From contig NC_134030.1 in assembly GCF_964204645.1 (NCBI RefSeq), positions 18,047,110 to 18,111,109 on the forward strand: a stretch of 64,000 nt of DNA, given 5' to 3'. Every line of letters begins with the position of its first letter. The stretch's first letter is position 1. Below are positions 59,792 to 64,000 of the stretch, in pieces. The notes under the pieces were generated by a model that searched no databases, was not told the DNA's origin, and was given only the letters and a program-made list of their open reading frames with translations. The stretch comes from Tubulanus polymorphus (Eukaryota > Nemertea > Palaeonemertea > Tubulaniformes > Tubulanidae). Both the position numbers and the translations under genes were made by a program.

Positions 59792-59967
59792 AAGATTACA
59801 ATACATCAGAAAATATAAAAACTGATAATATTCAACATGATATAATTAAAACTGATAATGATAATAAATTCCATGAAAATACTAAATTAGCTTTAACTTG
59901 TACAGGAATTGTTATAGGAGGAATATTATATTTTAAATTTTATTTTTTATTATATAAATGGATGTAG
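59770..59967 (+). CDS. Small C-terminally anchored membrane protein (65 aa)
   Basis: Overlaps the preceding gene's end. Polar, Asn/Asp-rich, then CTGIVIGGILYFKFYFLLYK. Its stop overlaps the next ATG. Confidence 0.5.
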   Translation: MHNDSKIKDYNTSENIKTDNIQHDIIKTDNDNKFHENTKLALTCTGIVIGGILYFKFYFLLYKWM

Positions 59968-61389
59968 AAGGTGGAGAAGATATTGGAATGGATCCTTTAG
60001 ATGAAACTGGTATAACTGATGAATAACAACCTGATTTTAGTGAAACAAGTTTTAATGACGGTAATGAGCCAGGATATAATAATAATTTAAATATGCCTGA
60101 TTATATTTAAAATGCAGAATCACAATTAAATCCTGAAAATTTAGACCCAGATTTAGTAAAACAAGATTTAGATAATTTAAACAAAATAGAGAAATTAGAA
60201 TATATAATTGAAAATTCTAAACTTAACATAAATGATTAAGACGTTGGACCTTTAGCAGATAAATTAAGATTTTTAGATAATGGTAAATGTTATTATCGTT
60301 TGAAAGGTGATTATTATATTGATATCTCTTATAAAAAAGAAGAAAAAATAATAGCAAAATCAACTTTAAAAAAAATTAAAACCAGATAGAATTAAAATAA
60401 TAAGTAATAGTAATGAAATAACTGATGTTACACAAAAAGAAATAGATGATAATATAGACGTATTTAAACAAAAAATTAATGAATTATTTGAAATAATCAA
60501 AAAGAAATCAGAAACAGAAACAACTTCTGAACAGAATAAAACTTCCAAAACTAATAAACTTAATTCAAATAAAGTTCCAATTGAAAAACTTTTACCGAAT
60601 GGATTAATTGATGCAACAGATCAAGAATTAGAAGATTTAAATAATATATTTTCTGATAAAGCAATTAGAGAAATTGAAAGTATAAGACATGCATCTGATA
60701 AAATTGCGCATGATAAAAGTATAAGAGATTTAAAAATTAGAACTTTAGAAGATGAATTATTTAAATCAAGAAAAGAATCGGAACAAGTAAAATTAGATAG
60801 AGATAATAAAGTTATTGAAGAAATCGAATTTAAAAAAAGAAATGCGTATTTAGAAAAAGAAAAAGATGATTTAGAATATAACATAGAATTACAAAAAGAA
60901 GAAATCAAATTATTATCAAAATCATATGATTATAATATTAATAGATTAAAAGTTATTTTTAAAGATTTATTGATAAAACCAAATTCTGAAATATCATTGA
61001 AAGATAGAATAAAGTTATTATTTAAATTAGAAGGAATAACAATTCTTTCAATTCTAACAGCTGTAACTATGTTATTTACAACAATAGGTTTAGCAATATC
61101 AAATGCTTTAAAATCTACTCCTACTCCCAATAAACCGGATAAACCCCCGAATGATAATTCTATACAAGATAAAGTTAAAGATGGTTTAAAAAAATTAGCA
61201 AAATATCTATGGGAACTATCTAAAAAATCTGCTGCAGCTTTACCAGGAATTATTGCATCAATTGTTGGTTTTATATTGAAATCTGCTGGGAATATTCTTT
61301 ACTTTGCTGCTGAACATATTATTTTAATTTTAATTACAGTTGTAAGTGCTATTATTTTTGGGTTAGTGAATATGATTAAAAATAAATAA
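59958..61389 (+). pseudogene. Coiled-coil/membrane virion-like protein, broken
   Basis: ATG in tatataaatg. Acidic N-terminus with in-frame TAA at 60,024, 60,108 and 60,237; frameshift in an A-run near 60,370; then a long charged coiled coil (60,600-60,960), a TM (LSILTAVTMLFTTIGLAIS), a Pro/Asn linker and a C-terminal hydrophobic array (IIASIVGFILKSAGNILYF; ILILITVVSAIIFGLV). Unknown function. Confidence 0.55.
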
Positions 61390-61409
61390 TTAATTTTTTT
61401 GTTAAATAA

Positions 61410-62661
61410 ATGAGTGGGAGTTATATAAGTCCTTCTAAGATTTCTAGAATATCTAATGCTATTAAAGCAGAAAGATCACATCATATAATTACTCATAATC
61501 CTTCAAATATTAATCCCGATGAAACTTTATATGTTAGAATTCCTAGATTAACACAAAATACTTTTTATGTTCCAAATAGTATTTATTTATCAGCTGATAT
61601 AAAAGTAATTGGTCATGATAATAATTATGTTGTTGATAATGTTGGGAGATATTTGATTAAAAAATTAACTCTAAAGATTGGTCCAGAAACAGTTTTCTCA
61701 TTAGATGATTATAATTTATTTATGCATTATAAAGATTTATGGTTAACTAAAGAAAATAGAAATAATATGATATTTCAGGGTATTCAATCGGAAAACCATA
61801 ATAAAATAAGATCAGGAGCTAATGACGCAATAGTCACTCGTGCCACAGATAATTTGATTAAAAAGATTTATGGAAGCAAATATAAAATTCCATTAGACTT
61901 TGAATTGATAAATAATAATGCACCTTTATATAAATACGCAATTCAAGAAGATATTATATTTGAGATAACATTTGCTCCTGTAAATGAAATTGTATTATCT
62001 AGCGTTGTTAAAGATATGGGTTATAAATTATCAAATATATGTTTAGAATATGACACAGTAACTAATGAAAATATTGCTAGCACAATTCAAACTCAATACA
62101 ATCAAGGATTTTCATTATTTTATGATTATATTGATAAATTTAAAACTGTAACTATTAATGCAAATTATTCTCAAATGAATTAATGAGAATACTAACTTCC
62201 CAAGAAGATCTATTAAAGGTAAATTAATATTTTTTACCATTGCAACAAATTCTAATGGCGCAATAAAGGTTGATAATTATTATAATCCTGAAATAACAAA
62301 AGTAGAAATAACTATCGAAGGAATAGCAAATAAAATATTTTGTCAAGGAATGAGAATGATAGATCAGTGGCCAGAAATTAGAAAACATTTTATGAATGAA
62401 AAAGTAAAATCATTTGAAAATTGTAATATTAATCAAATTGATTATTATACCGGCAATAAATATGCATTATGGTTAGATTTTAGAACAACAGAGGATAATT
62501 CATTACATGGTTCTGGGAAAAAACTACAAAATACTAAAGATGGAATACAATTATTCATGACAAAGAATAAAGGAATCAAAAATTTCAAAATGCACATTTA
62601 TATTATATCTGACGCACAATTAAATATTGTAAATTCACAATTAGATAGTATTCAATATTAG
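61410..62661 (+). pseudogene. MCP: Major capsid protein, double jelly-roll type, one frameshift
   Basis: First part (61,410-62,183) has YVRIPRLTQNTFYVPNSIYL, VGRYLIKKLTLKIGPETVF, HYKDLWLTKENRNNMIFQGI and PLDFELINNNAPLYKYAIQ; the second (62,184-62,661, frame +1) has a beta-rich remainder ending AQLNIVNSQLDSIQY. Order and motifs fit hexon-like Polinton/adintovirus capsid proteins, which form the trimeric capsomers. One inserted base in an a/t run near 62,178 breaks it. The start lies in aatttttttgttaaataaATG. Confidence 0.75.
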
Positions 62662-62691
62662 AAATATAAAGTTAAAATTAAGGATATATAA

Positions 62692-63819
62692 ATGGGTGGT
62701 AAAAAAACTCCTAATACTAAAGAACAATATTTAAGAAATTTATATTACAACCCTGAGTGTTCGGTTGCTTATTCTTCTACTAAAAACATATGGCGTCAAG
62801 TAAAACAAGATAAATTAGATAAGACAATCCCACAAAATTTAGTTAAATATAAAGATATAAATGAATTTATGTTAGAACAACCAACATACACAACACATAA
62901 AAAAATTGTTAGAAAATATAAAACTCGTAAAACTATGGTAAGTTATGTAGATCAACAGTGGCAAGGAGATTTAATTGATATGAAAAATGTTAAGAAAGAT
63001 AATGATGATTATTGGTGGTTATTGAATATAATTGATATTTTTAGTCGTTATGTATGGAGCTTCCCACTTTATAGAAAAGATGCTGTACAAACATCAAATT
63101 TTTTAAGAAAATTTCTTTCGGATGATAAACTAAAACCAGAAAAAATACAATTTGATGATGGAAAAGAGTTTGATAATTCACTTGTTCATGAACTCTTAGA
63201 TAATCATAATATTAAATATTTTTCAACAAAATCGGATAAAAAAGCAGCAGTTGTTGAACGATTTAATAGAACATTAAGAACAAGAATGTGGAAATATTTT
63301 ACAGCAAATAATACTTTTAAATGGATTGATGTTTTACCAAAATTGATAGAAGGATATAATAATTCTTATCATTCTTCTATTGGAATGAAACCTATTAATG
63401 CTAGAAAACCTGAAAATGCTGAAATTGTTTGGAATAATTTATATGGAGCATTTCTTGTAGATGATTTTGGTGAACCTAAATTTAAAGTTGGTCAAAATGT
63501 TAGAATTTCTAAGTATAAAAAGATATTTGACAAAGGATACGATCGAAATTTTACTAGGGAAATATATAAAATAAAAAAGGTAATAACAACAAAACCATAT
63601 GTCTATAAATTAGAAGATTTAGATGGTGAAGAAGTTGATGGCTACTTTTACGAAGAAGAATTAAGTTTAACTACTGAAAATCTAGAACAAGAATATAAAA
63701 TTGAAAAAGTATTAAAAACAAAAACTATTAAAAGAAAAAAATATTCTTTAGTAAAATGGGTTGGATGGCCAGATAAATTCAATGAATGGATATTATCAAG
63801 TAAAATTAAAAATACATAA
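62692..63819 (+). CDS. Retroviral-type (rve) integrase with C-terminal chromodomain
   Basis: 375 residues, intact. Catalytic D-D-E: Asp in QGDLIDM, Asp in IQFDDGKEFDNS, and Glu in AAVVERFNRTLRTRMW. An SH3-like linker with FKVGQNVRISKYK follows, then a chromodomain (EKVLKTKTIKRKKYSLVKW to GWPDKFNEWI) with the expected aromatic cage-like Y/W/W positions. Integrates the element; the chromodomain may guide it to methylated histones. Starts in ggatatataaATG. Confidence 0.9.
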   Translation: MGGKKTPNTKEQYLRNLYYNPECSVAYSSTKNIWRQVKQDKLDKTIPQNLVKYKDINEFMLEQPTYTTHKKIVRKYKTRKTMVSYVDQQWQGDLIDMKNVKKDNDDYWWLLNIIDIFSRYVWSFPLYRKDAVQTSNFLRKFLSDDKLKPEKIQFDDGKEFDNSLVHELLDNHNIKYFSTKSDKKAAVVERFNRTLRTRMWKYFTANNTFKWIDVLPKLIEGYNNSYHSSIGMKPINARKPENAEIVWNNLYGAFLVDDFGEPKFKVGQNVRISKYKKIFDKGYDRNFTREIYKIKKVITTKPYVYKLEDLDGEEVDGYFYEEELSLTTENLEQEYKIEKVLKTKTIKRKKYSLVKWVGWPDKFNEWILSSKIKNT

Positions 63820-64000
63820 ATGAATAAGGAATTATTCATATTTGAGCCTCATAATATGTTAATTTCTGGTGTAACAGATTGTGGAAAAACTTATTTTATA
63901 TTAAATTTATTAGAAACTGTTTATAAAAACTGTTTTGATAATATAGTATTATTTTGTCCAACATATGAATTTAATCAAACTTATGATAGAAATATTACTA
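63820..64000 (+). CDS. Packaging ATPase (FtsK/HerA, A32-like), N-terminus only
   Basis: ATG one base after the integrase stop. Walker A LISGVTDCGKTYFILNL, followed by NIVLFCPTYEFNQTYD, the typical beta-strand after the P-loop in Polinton/adintovirus genome-packaging ATPases. Cut by the window edge. Confidence 0.8.
   Translation, partial: MNKELFIFEPHNMLISGVTDCGKTYFILNLLETVYKNCFDNIVLFCPTYEFNQTYDRNIT

Larger units (their letters stand above)
49496..64000 (+). mobile_element. Polinton/Maverick-type endogenous virus, partial (right end outside window)
   Basis: Defined by co-occurrence of family B polymerase, rve integrase with chromodomain, double-jelly-roll and penton-like capsid proteins and a packaging ATPase, the core Polinton set. 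It is sharply more AT-rich than the host DNA. The left limit is approximate: the first shared motif is at 49,496. I could not identify the left terminal inverted repeat. No cysteine protease is seen; it may lie beyond 64,000. Confidence 0.9.

Noticed and set aside
60366-61130. Minus-strand Ser/Leu/Ile-rich frames
   Set aside because: Mirror frames of the AT-rich coiled-coil gene on the plus strand.

Overview
The window is metazoan genomic DNA. It has spliced genes with GT-AG introns, non-LTR retrotransposons, a solo LTR, foldback/MITE elements, tRNA-derived repeats and, at the right, an endogenised Polinton/Maverick-type virus. The combination of an invertebrate-type adhesion/Methuselah-like GPCR, an invertebrate NLR, EnSpm/CACTA-like and LINE remnants, and a chromodomain integrase suggests a marine invertebrate, probably a lophotrochozoan. 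The species cannot be fixed from the sequence alone.

Layout. 1-1,027 (-): broken EnSpm/CACTA-like transposase. 3,357-5,453 (-): broken seven-helix receptor. 6,130-6,870 (-): LINE reverse-transcriptase relic. 7,185-7,829: solo LTR with a perfect 5-bp target duplication and an internal 33-bp tandem array. 8,619-8,834 and 10,451-11,080: foldback elements. 11,435-33,041 (+): one long spliced gene with a signal peptide, Ig-like domains and one membrane helix. Its cytoplasmic tail is encoded by 44 small exons (18-96 nt), every one a multiple of three and bounded by phase-1 introns, plus alternative terminal exons. 34,215-34,616: 24-bp minisatellite. 37,149-42,338 (-): degenerate two-ORF LINE lying in the 3' flank of an NLR gene. 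42,494-47,809 (-): two-exon NLR whose first exon carries a RHIM-type amyloid motif and whose second encodes NACHT plus leucine-rich repeats. Its intron holds a MITE, a LINE scrap, a tRNA-like repeat, degenerate telomere-like sequence and an AT-rich coding relic.

From about 49,496 to the window end lies a very AT-rich Polinton/Maverick-type element, cut by the right edge. In order it carries: family B DNA polymerase with N-terminal zinc fingers, interrupted by a LAGLIDADG intein inside its catalytic motif C; a zinc-finger gene on the opposite strand; a penton-like minor capsid gene (partly duplicated); five small or unknown genes, several with membrane helices; a conserved 411-codon protein; a coiled-coil/membrane protein; a double-jelly-roll major capsid protein; an rve integrase with a chromodomain; and the start of a packaging ATPase. 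Many genes contain stops or frameshifts, so this copy is decayed, but the integrase, several small genes and the visible start of the ATPase are open. Nearly every + strand gene of the capsid/packaging half starts within a T-tract plus TAAATG motif, like the late promoters of some large DNA viruses.

The most interesting items are the RHIM-NACHT-LRR protein, the modular phase-1 exon receptor and the intein-bearing Polinton polymerase.
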